From Pseudaeromonas sp041911695 (GTDB lineage Bacteria > Pseudomonadota > Gammaproteobacteria > Enterobacterales > Aeromonadaceae): DNA of 24,301 nt. Position numbers and translations under genes: made by a program. Position 1 is the stretch's first letter; each line of letters starts with the position of its first letter. Under the pieces are notes generated by a model. The model was not told where the DNA came from. It saw only the letters and a program-made list of their open reading frames with translations, and did no database searches. Positions 1 through 8,475 of this stretch are shown here, piece by piece. Location of the stretch: NCBI GenBank assembly GCA_041911695.1, contig JAYROM010000134.1, forward strand, positions 1-24,301, given 5' to 3'.

Positions 1-35
1 GGCTCTTTACCCAGCCTTAACCTGATCCCGAGCCA

Positions 36-63
36 AGAAAAAGCCGACCCGCAGGTCGGCTTT
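36..63 (-). terminator. Rho-independent terminator downstream of aroP
   Basis: Read on the minus strand, a 7-bp GC-rich stem (arms 43-49 and 54-60) with a 4-base loop is followed by a run of five T (complement of 38-42). It begins about 50 bases past the aroP stop codon. Nothing else is recognisable between position 1 and this hairpin. Confidence 0.85.
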
Positions 64-110
64 CACAGGCCACCGGGCGTTAATTCCCCCGGTGCAGGCA
101 GAGACCTCGG

Positions 111-1493
111 TTACAGCACCGAAGCGACCGTGCCGGAAGTCGCCGCACTGCGGCGCTTCTTGATCTGGTAGCCGATACCAATCACCACCAGCCACACCGG
201 CACCAGCTCGACCGCCAAGGTTTCACCCAGCATGTACAGCACCACCAGCATGCCGGCGAGGAATGCCAAACACAGGTAGTTGGCAAACGGGAACCAGAAC
301 GCCTTAAAGACCGGCTCAACGTGTTCCTTCATCTTGCGACGACGGAAACGCAGATGGGTCAGGCTGATCATCGCCCAGTTGATGACCAGTGCAGCAACCA
401 CCAGCGACATCAGCAGCTTGAAGGCTTCGCCTGGGATCAGATAGTTAATCAGCACACAGACCAGCGTAGTCGCAGCAGACAGCGCAATCGCCAGCACCGG
501 CACACCACGCTTGTCGACCTTAAGCAGCTGGCGCGGGGCATTGCCCTGCAAGGCCAAGCCGTGCAGCATACGGCTGTTGCAGTAGACGCAGCTGTTATAA
601 ACCGACAGCGCTGCAGTCAGGACCACCACATTGAGGATGTTCGCGGTCAGGCTACTGTGCAGCGCATCGAAAATCATCACAAACGGGCTACCGCCTTCGG
701 CCAGCTTGTTCCACGGGAACAGGGCCAGCAGCACAGCCAGGGCGCCGATGTAAAAAATCAGGATACGGTAGATAACCTGGTTAACCGCCTGCGGAATGCT
801 CTTGCGCGGATTATCTGCTTCAGCTGCGGTAATCCCGACCAACTCCAGCCCACCGAACGAGAACATGATGATCGCCAGCGACATGATCAGACCGTGCCAG
901 CCGTTCGGCATAAAGCCGCCGTGCGCCCACAGGTTGCTGATGGTGGCATCCGGACCGCCAGTCCCGCTGAGCAGCAGGTAGCCACCGAACAGGATCATGC
1001 CAATAATCGCCACCACCTTGATGATGGCAAACCAGAACTCCAGCTCGCCAAAGTGCTTCACGTTCGACAGGTTGATGGCGTTGATCACCACGAAGAATAC
1101 CGCCGCCGACACCCAGGTCGGGATATGCGGCCACCAATACTGCACATAAACGCCCACAGCGGTCAGCTCAGCCATGCTGACCAGCACATACAGCACCCAA
1201 TAGTTCCAGCCAGCCAGGAAGCCGCTAAAGCCATTCCAGTACTTGTGTGCAAAATAACTGAACGAACCGGAAACCGGCTCTTCGGCGACCATTTCACCCA
1301 ACTGGCGCATGATCAAAAAGGCAATAAAGCCACCGATAGCGTAACCGAGCAGCACTGCCGGGCCGGCCATCTTGATGGTGGAGCCGATACCGAGAAACAA
1401 CCCGGTACCGATTGCGCCGCCAAGCGCAATAAGCTGGATATGACGATTCTTCAAGCCACGCTTGAGCTCGCCATCCTTCTGTGTGACGTCCAT
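111..1493 (-). CDS. aroP: Aromatic amino acid permease (AroP-like, APC superfamily)
   Basis: This is a proton-coupled inner-membrane importer of phenylalanine, tyrosine and tryptophan, of the amino acid-polyamine-organocation (APC) superfamily. The 460-residue length is that of E. coli AroP/PheP. The N-terminus LKRGLKNRHIQLIALGG and the Gly-rich GAIGTG (residues 26-31) of the discontinuous first helix match the family. So do the FSFGGLELVGITAAEADNP block and the VYNSCVYCNSRML block. About 12 hydrophobic segments are visible. The start ATG follows a purine-rich GAGGATG. The gene is monocistronic, with its own terminator at 36-63 and the oppF terminator upstream. AroP and PheP are close paralogues. 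The sequence resembles AroP more as I recall it, but substrate range within the aromatic group is inferred. Confidence 0.93.
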   Translation of the reverse strand: MDVTQKDGELKRGLKNRHIQLIALGGAIGTGLFLGIGSTIKMAGPAVLLGYAIGGFIAFLIMRQLGEMVAEEPVSGSFSYFAHKYWNGFSGFLAGWNYWVLYVLVSMAELTAVGVYVQYWWPHIPTWVSAAVFFVVINAINLSNVKHFGELEFWFAIIKVVAIIGMILFGGYLLLSGTGGPDATISNLWAHGGFMPNGWHGLIMSLAIIMFSFGGLELVGITAAEADNPRKSIPQAVNQVIYRILIFYIGALAVLLALFPWNKLAEGGSPFVMIFDALHSSLTANILNVVVLTAALSVYNSCVYCNSRMLHGLALQGNAPRQLLKVDKRGVPVLAIALSAATTLVCVLINYLIPGEAFKLLMSLVVAALVINWAMISLTHLRFRRRKMKEHVEPVFKAFWFPFANYLCLAFLAGMLVVLYMLGETLAVELVPVWLVVIGIGYQIKKRRSAATSGTVASVL

Positions 1494-1851
1494 GGAGAGA
1501 TCATCCTCTATTCAATTACTTTTATGGGGGGTGTCAGACATTGCAACAGGAATGCCATCCTGGCATCCGGCAAACATCAAACAATCGTCATCGGGCTCGT
1601 GCAGCACCTGGATGACGAGGCATTCTCCTGTCTTGGTTAGGCCGTCGACCAGAATACCCGTAAAAGCAGATCAATCCAGTATCTACGACAACAAATCGTG
1701 CAATAAGCCAGCGATTCGTTGCGATTTATTGGCAACAGCACCGCAGATTGTTTCAGCATCTTCGCAAAACTTGATTCCGTACGACACCTCTTGCTGACTG
1801 AAGCATGGCCATCCGTGGCCGCAGCCCGGCCCGACCGCTAAGGTGCGCGCA
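1494..1851. other. Intergenic region upstream of aroP
   Basis: This gene-free stretch lies between aroP and the oppF terminator. On the minus strand a weak sigma70-like pair is visible, TTGCAA (1541-1546) and TAAAAG (1519-1524) with a 16-base spacer, which would give a leader of about 20 bases. Just upstream is a dyad, ATGCCA-3-TGGCAT (1552-1566), that could be an operator. I saw no convincing TyrR box (TGTAAA-6-TTTACA). The short frames here look like chance. Confidence 0.5.
1519..1546 (-). promoter_or_regulatory. Candidate aroP promoter
   Basis: The -35 TTGCAA (1541-1546) and -10 TAAAAG (1519-1524) each match the sigma70 consensus at four of six positions, with 16 bases between them. The pair is placed just ahead of the aroP ribosome site. 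It is weak and only a candidate. Confidence 0.3.
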
Positions 1852-1878
1852 CAAAAAAAGCCCCATAACGGGGCTTTC
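1852..1878 (-). terminator. Rho-independent terminator of the opp operon (after oppF)
   Basis: On the minus strand, arms AAAGCCCC (1857-1864) and GGGGCTTT (1870-1877) with a 5-base loop are followed by seven T (complement of 1853-1859). It lies about 25 bases past the oppF stop and ends the operon. Confidence 0.9.
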
Positions 1879-1901
1879 ATGTTCAATTGTCAGGCAACCG
1901 C

Positions 1902-2891
1902 TCAGACGCTGGCTTTCAGACACGCCACCGAATGCTGCTCGTTGCCCTGCATCTGCGGGCGCTGGTTGGCACATTCCGGGCCAGCCAGCGGGCAGCGGGT
2001 ACGGAACACGCAGCCTGACGGCGGCTTGATCGGTGACGGCAGATCACCTTCCAGTAACTGGATGGTCTTGTTGCGCTCCAGCTCCGGATCCGGCACCGGC
2101 ACGGCGGACATCAGCGCGCGGGTGTACGGGTGCAGCGGGTTGGCGTAGATCTCCTGGTAGTGGCCCAGCTCAACCGCATTACCCAGATACATCACCAGCA
2201 CACGATCGGAGATGTGTTTGACCACCGACAAATCGTGGGCGATGAACACCAGCGACAGCCCCATCTCCTTTTGCAGCTCCTTGAGCAGATTGACCACCTG
2301 CGCCTGGATCGACACATCGAGTGCCGACACGGGTTCATCGCAGATAATCATCTTCGGCTCGAGGATCAGCGCACGGGCGATGCCGATACGCTGGCACTGG
2401 CCACCGGAGAACTCGTGCGGATAGCGGTTAATCAGGTTCGGCAACAGGCCGACCTTCATCATGATCGCCTTGACGCGATCCAGCACCTCGGTCTTGGTCA
2501 ACTTCGGATAGAAGGTCTGCAGCGGCTCACCAATGATCTCGCCAATGGTCATACGCGGATTCAGCGAGGCCAGCGGATCCTGGAAGATCATCTGGATTTC
2601 CTTACGCTTCTCACGCATCTCCTTGGCCGGCAGACGGGTCAGATCCTGACCCAGCCACACCACCTTGCCGTCCGTCGCCGGCACCAGGCCGATGATGGCG
2701 CGCGCAAAGGTCGATTTACCGCAACCAGACTCGCCGACCACACCCAGTGTCTCACCTTCGTACAGGCGGATGGATACCCCATCCACTGCCTTCAGGTTCA
2801 ACGGCGCCGCCCACGGCCAGGCCTTCTCGCTCTTGATCTTGAAGTGAACTTTCAGCGCGTCCACTTCCAACAACAGTTTCTTGTCGCTCAT
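1902..2891 (-). CDS. oppF: Oligopeptide ABC transporter ATP-binding subunit OppF
   Basis: OppF is the second cytoplasmic ATPase of the Opp importer and pairs with OppD to power peptide uptake through OppBC. It has 329 residues. Walker A GESGCGKST is at about 53-61, the Q-loop glutamine at 104, signature SGGQ at 162-165, Walker B MIICDEP at 181-187 and the switch His at 219. The C-terminal oligopeptide-transporter extension carries four cysteines (GCVFRTRC, PEC and VACLK), a pattern linked in this family to an Fe-S site; a cluster here is inference. I chose the internal ATG because it forms an ATGA overlap with the oppD stop and has GGAGGA nine bases upstream. The frame is open ten codons further up. 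Last gene of the operon, followed by the terminator at 1852-1878. Confidence 0.96.
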   Translation of the reverse strand: MSDKKLLLEVDALKVHFKIKSEKAWPWAAPLNLKAVDGVSIRLYEGETLGVVGESGCGKSTFARAIIGLVPATDGKVVWLGQDLTRLPAKEMREKRKEIQMIFQDPLASLNPRMTIGEIIGEPLQTFYPKLTKTEVLDRVKAIMMKVGLLPNLINRYPHEFSGGQCQRIGIARALILEPKMIICDEPVSALDVSIQAQVVNLLKELQKEMGLSLVFIAHDLSVVKHISDRVLVMYLGNAVELGHYQEIYANPLHPYTRALMSAVPVPDPELERNKTIQLLEGDLPSPIKPPSGCVFRTRCPLAGPECANQRPQMQGNEQHSVACLKASV

Positions 2892-3859
2892 GCCTTGTTC
2901 TCCTCCCACGCCCAGTGGCACGCACGCAGGCGGCCTTCACCGAAACCGGTCAGTGCCGGTGCCTGCTGACAGCAGACATCGCTGACGCGGTGGCAGCGCT
3001 CCTGGAACGGGCAGCCGACCGGCAGACGCAGCAGGTTCGGCGGATTACCCGGAATAGTCGCCAGCGCTTCGCCTTCGCTGTCCAGACGCGGAATCGCCTT
3101 GAGCAGCCCCTCGGTATAGGGATGAGACGGCTTGTAGAAGATATCGTTGACCTGACCATATTCCATGGTGCGACCGGCATACATCACCAGTACCTTGTCA
3201 CACAGCCCGGCGATAACACCGAGGTCATGGGTGATCATGATGATGGCGGTGTTGAAATCACGCTTCAGCTCGTTGAGCAGGGTCATGATTTGCGCCTGTA
3301 CGGTCACGTCGAGCGCGGTGGTCGGCTCGTCAGCGATCAGCAGTTTCGGATTGCACAGCAGCGCCATGGCAATCATCACACGCTGACGCATCCCGCCCGA
3401 AAACTCGTGCGGATACATGCCCATACGCTTGCGCGCTTCCGGGATCTTGACCGCATCCAGCATGCGCACCGAGGCTTCGAAGGCTTCCGCCTTGCTCATC
3501 CCCTTGTGCAGCAACAGGACTTCCATCAACTGGTGCCCGACCTTCATGTACGGGTTCAGCGAGGTCATCGGGTCCTGGAAGATCATGGCGATCTTCTCGG
3601 AACGGATACGGTTCAGCTCCTTGACCGGCAGGTTCAGGATCTCGCGGCCTTCAAACAGCGCCGAGCCCTTGATAACACCGTTGCGGGCGAGCAGGCCCAT
3701 CAGGGCGAAGGCGGTCTGACTTTTGCCCGACCCCGATTCACCGACGATGCCCAGGGTCTCCCCTTCGCTCAGGGAAAAATTCAGATCATTGACCGCGACA
3801 ACGCTCCCTTCGGGCGTCTTGAATTCAACGCGCAGGTCTTTGACTTCCAGCAGTGACAT
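2888..3859 (-). CDS. oppD: Oligopeptide ABC transporter ATP-binding subunit OppD
   Basis: OppD is the first ATPase of the Opp importer. It has 323 residues from the chosen ATG, slightly shorter at the N-terminus than E. coli OppD. Walker A GESGSGKS is at 40-47 (followed by Q rather than T, as in E. coli OppD), signature SGGM at 154-157 and Walker B LLIADEP at 173-179. A C-terminal Cys-containing segment (GCPFQERC, VCCQQ, RACHW) resembles that of OppF. The start is preceded by TAAGGAG six bases upstream, which overlaps the oppC stop at 3870. The longer open frame begins inside oppC. Its stop overlaps the oppF start by four bases, so translational coupling is likely. Confidence 0.96.
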   Translation of the reverse strand: MSLLEVKDLRVEFKTPEGSVVAVNDLNFSLSEGETLGIVGESGSGKSQTAFALMGLLARNGVIKGSALFEGREILNLPVKELNRIRSEKIAMIFQDPMTSLNPYMKVGHQLMEVLLLHKGMSKAEAFEASVRMLDAVKIPEARKRMGMYPHEFSGGMRQRVMIAMALLCNPKLLIADEPTTALDVTVQAQIMTLLNELKRDFNTAIIMITHDLGVIAGLCDKVLVMYAGRTMEYGQVNDIFYKPSHPYTEGLLKAIPRLDSEGEALATIPGNPPNLLRLPVGCPFQERCHRVSDVCCQQAPALTGFGEGRLRACHWAWEENKA

Positions 3860-3869
3860 GTTGCGCTCC

Positions 3870-4775
3870 TTACCGGTCTTTCGGATCCAGGGCGTCACGC
3901 AGACCGTCACCCAGGAAGTTGAAACAGAACAGGGTTACCACCATGAAGCCGGCCGGGAACAGCAGATGCCACAGCGCCACCTCCATAGATTTGGACCCTT
4001 CATCCAGCAAGGCCCCCCAGCTGGTCATCGGCTCCTGGACACCCAGGCCGAGGAAGCTGAGGAAGGATTCGAACAGAATCATGCCCGGAACCAGCAGCGT
4101 AGAGTACACCACCACGATACCGAGCACGTTCGGCACGATATGACGGGTGATGATTTTCCACTGCGATACCCCGCAGACATGCGCCGCCTCAATGAACTCC
4201 TTGCTCTTGAGGCTCAGCGTCTGCCCGCGCACGATACGCGCCATATCCAGCCAACTGACCGCACCGATGGCGATAAAGATCAGCCACAAGTTACGACCAA
4301 AAAACGTCACCAACATGATGACGAAGAACATGAACGGAAATGCATACAGGATTTCCAGGGTGCGCATCATGACGCGGTCCAGACGGCCACCAATAAAGCC
4401 GGCTGCCGCGCCATAAAGGGTGCCGATCACTACGGCTACCACAGCGCCAAGTACGCCGACCATCAGGGAGATCCGTCCCCCCATCAGCGTACGAACAAAC
4501 AGGTCTCTTCCCAGACTGTCGGTACCGAAATAGTGCCCAGAGGCAAAATCCGGCCCAGTGTGCATGGCGGTCCAGTCCGGATCGTCATAGGTAAATGACG
4601 ACAGATGTGGACCAAGAATTACCAATAAGGTAATCACGGACAGGATAACCAGACTGGCCAGCGCAGCCTTGTTCCTGAAAAAGCGACGTGCAGCATCCTG
4701 CCACAACGAGCGGCCCTTGATATCCAGTTCATTAGCGAAGGTCGCTACGGCCTCTCGGGATTGTTTACTCACCAT
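3870..4775 (-). CDS. oppC: Oligopeptide ABC transporter permease OppC
   Basis: OppC is one of the two inner-membrane permease subunits of the Opp importer. It has 301 residues, the family length. A cytoplasmic N-terminus is followed by a first membrane helix (about residues 39-60) and a periplasmic part containing GHYFGTDSLGRD, typical of OppC/DppC. The permease core follows, with the EAA loop that docks onto the ATPase at about 193-219 (EFIEAAHVCGVSQWKII). The C-terminus NFLGDGLRDALDPKDR closely resembles E. coli OppC. It lies 18 bases downstream of oppB and 10 bases upstream of oppD. The Shine-Dalgarno sequence is modest (a GAGG about 12 bases upstream). Confidence 0.96.
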   Translation of the reverse strand: MVSKQSREAVATFANELDIKGRSLWQDAARRFFRNKAALASLVILSVITLLVILGPHLSSFTYDDPDWTAMHTGPDFASGHYFGTDSLGRDLFVRTLMGGRISLMVGVLGAVVAVVIGTLYGAAAGFIGGRLDRVMMRTLEILYAFPFMFFVIMLVTFFGRNLWLIFIAIGAVSWLDMARIVRGQTLSLKSKEFIEAAHVCGVSQWKIITRHIVPNVLGIVVVYSTLLVPGMILFESFLSFLGLGVQEPMTSWGALLDEGSKSMEVALWHLLFPAGFMVVTLFCFNFLGDGLRDALDPKDR

Positions 4776-4793
4776 TTGCTGCAGACCTCAACC

Positions 4794-5714
4794 TCAGTAG
4801 CGGATCTTCGGATCGATGAAGGCGTACAGGATATCCACCACCGCATTGAACGCGATGGTCAGCGTACCCACCAGAATGGTCAGCCCCAGAACCATGGAGT
4901 AGTCGCGGTTCAGCGCGCCATTAACGAACAGCTGGCCGATACCCGGCAGACCGAAGATGGTCTCAATCACCACCGAACCGGTGATAATACCGACGAACGC
5001 CGGGCCCAAATAGGAGACGACCGGCAACATGGCAGGACGCAGCGCATGACGCAGGATGATATGACGCAGCGGCAGGCCTTTGGCACGTGCGGTGCGGATG
5101 AAGTTGGAGTTCATCGTTTCAATCATGCTGCCACGCATAATACGGGCAATGGAGGAGATGTAGTACATGGTCATCCCGATCACCGGCAGGATCAGGTAAG
5201 GCAGTTGCCCTCCGTTCCAGCCACCCGCAGGTAACCAGCGCAGATTGATCGCAAACACCAGGGTCAGCACCGGCGCGAGCACAAACCCCGGCATCACCAC
5301 CCCAAGCATGGCGAGCGCCATACTGGAATAGTCCACCCAGGTATTCTGCTTCAAGGCGGCAAAGATGCCGAGTGTCACCCCCAGTCCAACGGCCAGCAAG
5401 AAGGCGAAGGAACCGATGGTGGCGGATACCGGCAGCGCCTTGCTGACCAGATCGTTGACCGTGAAGTCCTTGTACTTGAAGGAGGGGCCGAGATCGCCCT
5501 TGGTCAGATTACCCAGATAGGTCAGGTATTGCTGATAGACCGGTTTATCCAGACCATATTTTTGCTGGATATTGGCCATTACTTCAGGCGGCAGCCCGCG
5601 TTCAGTTGAAAAAGGATTACCTGGCGCAAACCGCATCATAAAGAACGAGACGGTAATCAGCACCAGCAAGGTTGGAATGGCTTCCAACAGTCGTTTGAGT
5701 ATGAACTTGATCAT
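4794..5714 (-). CDS. oppB: Oligopeptide ABC transporter permease OppB
   Basis: OppB is the other inner-membrane permease subunit of the Opp importer. It has 306 residues, matching E. coli OppB. The N-terminal MIKFILKRLLEAIPTLLVLI is the standard first helix of the OppB/DppB family. The segment after it contains RFAPGNPFSTERGLPPE, and the EAA-type coupling loop lies around residues 200-230 (RTARAKGLPLRHIILRHALR). About six membrane segments are seen. It is separated from oppA by 98 bases holding a terminator hairpin, so it probably receives only part of the oppA transcription. The ribosome site is weak (CGGAAACGTT before ATG). Confidence 0.96.
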   Translation of the reverse strand: MIKFILKRLLEAIPTLLVLITVSFFMMRFAPGNPFSTERGLPPEVMANIQQKYGLDKPVYQQYLTYLGNLTKGDLGPSFKYKDFTVNDLVSKALPVSATIGSFAFLLAVGLGVTLGIFAALKQNTWVDYSSMALAMLGVVMPGFVLAPVLTLVFAINLRWLPAGGWNGGQLPYLILPVIGMTMYYISSIARIMRGSMIETMNSNFIRTARAKGLPLRHIILRHALRPAMLPVVSYLGPAFVGIITGSVVIETIFGLPGIGQLFVNGALNRDYSMVLGLTILVGTLTIAFNAVVDILYAFIDPKIRY

Positions 5715-5756
5715 AACGTTTCCGGCAGTTGCCCAGCACGGAGACGCCTAATGACA

Positions 5757-5784
5757 GAAAAAACCCGCCCGTAGGCGGGTTTTT
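5757..5784. terminator. Intercistronic terminator between oppA and oppB
   Basis: Arms AAAACCCGCC (5760-5769) and GGCGGGTTTT (5774-5783) form a 10-bp stem with the 4-base loop CGTA. T runs flank both sides, so it can work in either direction. On the minus strand it lies between oppA and oppB. It should stop part of the transcripts and keep the binding protein in excess over the membrane complex. Confidence 0.85.
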
Positions 5785-5812
5785 GAGTCATCACGTGGCA
5801 TCAGCCGCGCTC

Positions 5813-7495
5813 TTAGTGAGCAATGATGTACATATCTTTGGTGTAGAGGTTATCCAGCGGATTGTTCGGATAGCCACCTACATAAGGCTTGACCAGACGG
5901 GCAGTTACGTACTGGTAGATATCAGCCAGCGGCTGATCAACTGCCAGAATCGCTTCGGCCTCGGCATACAGCTTGTTACGCTCTTCAGCGTTGCTGACCA
6001 GACGGGTCTTGGCCATCAGCTCATCGTACTTCGGATTGGAGTACTTGCCGTCGTTGTTACCATGGGTGGTCTGCTTCAGATCCAGCATGGAGGATGCTTC
6101 GTTGTAGTCAGCAATCCAGCCAGCACGGGCGATATCGAAGTTACCAGCCTTCTTGGTTTCCAGGTAGGTCTTCCACTCCTGGTTCACCAGGGCAACGTCA
6201 ACACCCAGGGTCTTCTTCCACATGGCGGCAACGGCAACCGCTACCTTCTTGTGGTTTTCGCTGGTGTTGTACAGCAGTTCAAACTTCAGCGGGTTCTTGT
6301 CGTTGAAACCTGCTTCAGCCAGCAGCTTCTTGGCTTCTTCGTTACGCTGTTCCTGAGTCAGCTTGGCATAAGCCGGCACCTGCGGCACGAAACCGTCAAC
6401 GAAATCCGGTACCAGGCCGTATGCCGGCTTCTGGCCCTGACCCATCACGGCATCAGCGATCACAGCGCGATCAATCGCGTAGGACAGTGCAGTACGAACA
6501 CGTACGTCATCAAACGGCTTACGCTTGCAGTTGAACTCGTAGTAGTAGGTACCGACGTAGCCGGTCACACGTACTTCATCCGGGCGCTCTTTCTGCAGAC
6601 GCTTGAACTGTTCGATCGGGGTTTCGTAGGTCATATCTACTTCACCGGCCAGATAGCGGTTCATGTCCGCATTCTGCGACTGGATCGGCAGGTAGGTAAC
6701 CTTGTTGATGGTGGTGTTCTTGTCATCCCAGTACTGGTTATTACGTTCCAGGACGATCTTCTCGTTAACCACCCAATCCTTCAGCTTGTAGGCGCCGTTA
6801 CCAACCAGGTTGCCCGGCTGGGTCCACTTGTCGCCGAACTGCTCAATGGCTTTCTGCGGTTCCGGGTAGACAGTGGTGTGGGCCATCATGCTAACGAAGT
6901 AGGACAGCGGCTGGGCCAGGGTCACTTCGAAGGTGTGATCATCAACAGCCTTGACGCCCAGCTCTTCCGGCTTGGCCTTGCCATTGATGATGGCGGAGGC
7001 ATTGACGACACCCGGGGTTTCCAGGTACCAGGAGTACGGGGAGCCAGTCTTCGGATCAACGACGCGACGGAACGCATAGACGAAGTCATTAGCGGTCACC
7101 GGTTCACCGTTGGACCACTTGGCATCCTTACGCAGATGGAAAGTGAAGACCTTGTTATCCTTGGTTTCCCAAGTTTCAGCGACACCCGGACGGATTTCGC
7201 CGTTCGGGCCAGTGGTGACCAGACCTTCGAACAGATCGCGTTGGATGTTGGATTCGACGGTACCTTCGGTCTTGGCAGGATCCAGGGTGGCCGGTTCAGA
7301 ACCGTTACCCTTTACCAGTTCCTGCTTTTCAGCCAGTTTGACATCAGCCTTGGTCAGCGGCTTGGCAGCAGCTTCCTTCTTGGCATCAGCAGCCGGGGCA
7401 GCCGGCTTGGCCTGTTCTGCTTGTTGCGGTTGACCGCAGCCGAACATCATCACTGACGTAGCGACCGCTATCGCGAGCACTTTTTTATTATGCAT
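5813..7495 (-). CDS. oppA: Oligopeptide-binding protein OppA (predicted lipoprotein)
   Basis: OppA is the substrate-binding protein of the Opp importer (SBP_bac_5 family). It captures peptides outside the inner membrane and hands them to OppBC. It has 560 residues from the ATG at 7495. I preferred this start because GGAG and AAGGA precede it and it gives a clean signal sequence; the frame stays open 35 codons further up. The signal (KK, hydrophobic stretch, MMFGC) ends in a lipobox-like site with Cys20. A low-complexity Ala/Lys/Pro linker (about 21-58) joins it to the globular domain, which contains SEPATLDPAKTEG and the FRRVVDPKTGSPYSWYLE block. E. coli OppA, by contrast, is a soluble periplasmic protein. 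First gene of the operon. Confidence 0.95.
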   Translation of the reverse strand: MHNKKVLAIAVATSVMMFGCGQPQQAEQAKPAAPAADAKKEAAAKPLTKADVKLAEKQELVKGNGSEPATLDPAKTEGTVESNIQRDLFEGLVTTGPNGEIRPGVAETWETKDNKVFTFHLRKDAKWSNGEPVTANDFVYAFRRVVDPKTGSPYSWYLETPGVVNASAIINGKAKPEELGVKAVDDHTFEVTLAQPLSYFVSMMAHTTVYPEPQKAIEQFGDKWTQPGNLVGNGAYKLKDWVVNEKIVLERNNQYWDDKNTTINKVTYLPIQSQNADMNRYLAGEVDMTYETPIEQFKRLQKERPDEVRVTGYVGTYYYEFNCKRKPFDDVRVRTALSYAIDRAVIADAVMGQGQKPAYGLVPDFVDGFVPQVPAYAKLTQEQRNEEAKKLLAEAGFNDKNPLKFELLYNTSENHKKVAVAVAAMWKKTLGVDVALVNQEWKTYLETKKAGNFDIARAGWIADYNEASSMLDLKQTTHGNNDGKYSNPKYDELMAKTRLVSNAEERNKLYAEAEAILAVDQPLADIYQYVTARLVKPYVGGYPNNPLDNLYTKDMYIIAH

Positions 7496-7768
7496 GTCCT
7501 TACTCCGTATCAGATTATCCTTGTCGGACTCGCAGCCCAAATGGGTCCCTGGCGAGAATCCGAACCTTTGAATAATTCCCTGACACAGCAGTGAATGCAA
7601 TAGATTTTATGGTTAAACCTACAAAAGACAAATTTTTAGACAAGTATCACAGTATGACTACAGAACATATGTTCGCCAACGGTTCCCTTGTTTGAGGCGA
7701 CTGCACCATTTTGAATCATGACCGACGAAGGAACAAGCAATTAATCACCTGTGGCCAACATACCTTCA
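7496..7768. other. Leader and upstream region of oppA
   Basis: There is no gene here. On the minus strand it holds the candidate oppA promoter (7604-7631) and a predicted leader of about 100 bases. A perfect 12-base palindrome GAACATATGTTC lies at 7663-7674, upstream of the -35. I saw no clear terminator for ychE, so some readthrough from ychE into opp is possible. In enterobacteria oppA leaders are targets of the sRNA GcvB. I could not confirm a matching site here. Confidence 0.5.
7604..7631 (-). promoter_or_regulatory. Candidate oppA promoter
   Basis: The -35 TTGTCT (7626-7631) and -10 TAAAAT (7604-7609, five of six consensus positions) are 16 bases apart. Transcription would start near 7597 and give a leader of about 100 bases before the oppA ATG. 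Confidence 0.5.
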
Positions 7769-8407
7769 CTACATCAGCCCCGGGAACATATGTTTGAGCC
7801 CGGCAACAATGATCTCGATACCCAGTGACATCATGATCAACCCCATGATACGGGTCACCACGTTGATACCCGTCTTGCCCATCAAGCGAAACAGCAAGGG
7901 CGCAGCACGAAACACCAACCAGGAGAACAGCGAGAAGACCACCACCACCAGGCTCAACCCGAGCAACTGCCCTGGGGTGCGGAACTGGCTGGCGTAGACA
8001 ATGGTCGAACTGATAGCGCCCGGGCCGGCCATCAACGGCAGTGCCAACGGCACCACGGCGATCGACTCCTTGGCCACGCTCTCGCCTTTCTCTTCCTTGT
8101 TATGACGCACTTCACCCAGCTTACCCTGCAGCATGGACCAAGCGATCAGGGTAATCAGCGAACCGCCCGCGATACGGAACGAGGCGATCGAGATGCCGAA
8201 GACATCCAGAATGACCTGGCCAAAGAACATGGAGACCCAGAGGATAATCATCACCGCCAAGTTGGCCGTGGTATTGGTACGCATCCGCTCAATCGGCGTC
8301 TGATGACTGGTCAGGCTGACAAACACCGGCAGCAGACCAAGCGGATTGATGATGGCCACCAAGCCGATGAAAAACTTCAGATACAGCGAGTATTCCAGAT
8401 GTTCCAT
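7769..8407 (-). CDS. ychE: MarC family (UPF0056) inner-membrane protein, YchE-like
   Basis: This is a six-helix inner-membrane protein of the MarC/UPF0056 family, whose function is not established; the old link to antibiotic resistance has not held up. It has 212 residues, close to E. coli YchE. Family landmarks are FFIGLVAIINPLGLLPVF near the N-terminus, ASFRIAGGSLI in the middle, VVPLALPLMAGPGAISS and TRIMGLIMMSLGIEIIV near the end. The region around KLGEVRHNKEEKGES is a hydrophilic loop. The gene sits between opp and adhE exactly as ychE does in enterobacteria, which supports orthology. No good Shine-Dalgarno sequence precedes the ATG. Confidence 0.92.
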   Translation of the reverse strand: MEHLEYSLYLKFFIGLVAIINPLGLLPVFVSLTSHQTPIERMRTNTTANLAVMIILWVSMFFGQVILDVFGISIASFRIAGGSLITLIAWSMLQGKLGEVRHNKEEKGESVAKESIAVVPLALPLMAGPGAISSTIVYASQFRTPGQLLGLSLVVVVFSLFSWLVFRAAPLLFRLMGKTGINVVTRIMGLIMMSLGIEIIVAGLKHMFPGLM

Positions 8408-8475
8408 GGTGACAGCCCGTAATTATCTGCGTATGGGTTATAGGGTAAATCAACGGCCCCCGAAATGGCGCGCGG

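Noticed and set aside
321..1640. Plus-strand open frame of 439 codons opposite aroP
   Set aside because: The translation is rich in His, Gln, Arg and Asp, as expected from the reverse complement of a membrane protein gene. No family resemblance was seen.
5729..7456. Plus-strand open frame of 575 codons opposite oppA
   Set aside because: It is a shadow of a codon-biased gene. OppA on the other strand is certain, and the antisense translation has no recognisable domain.
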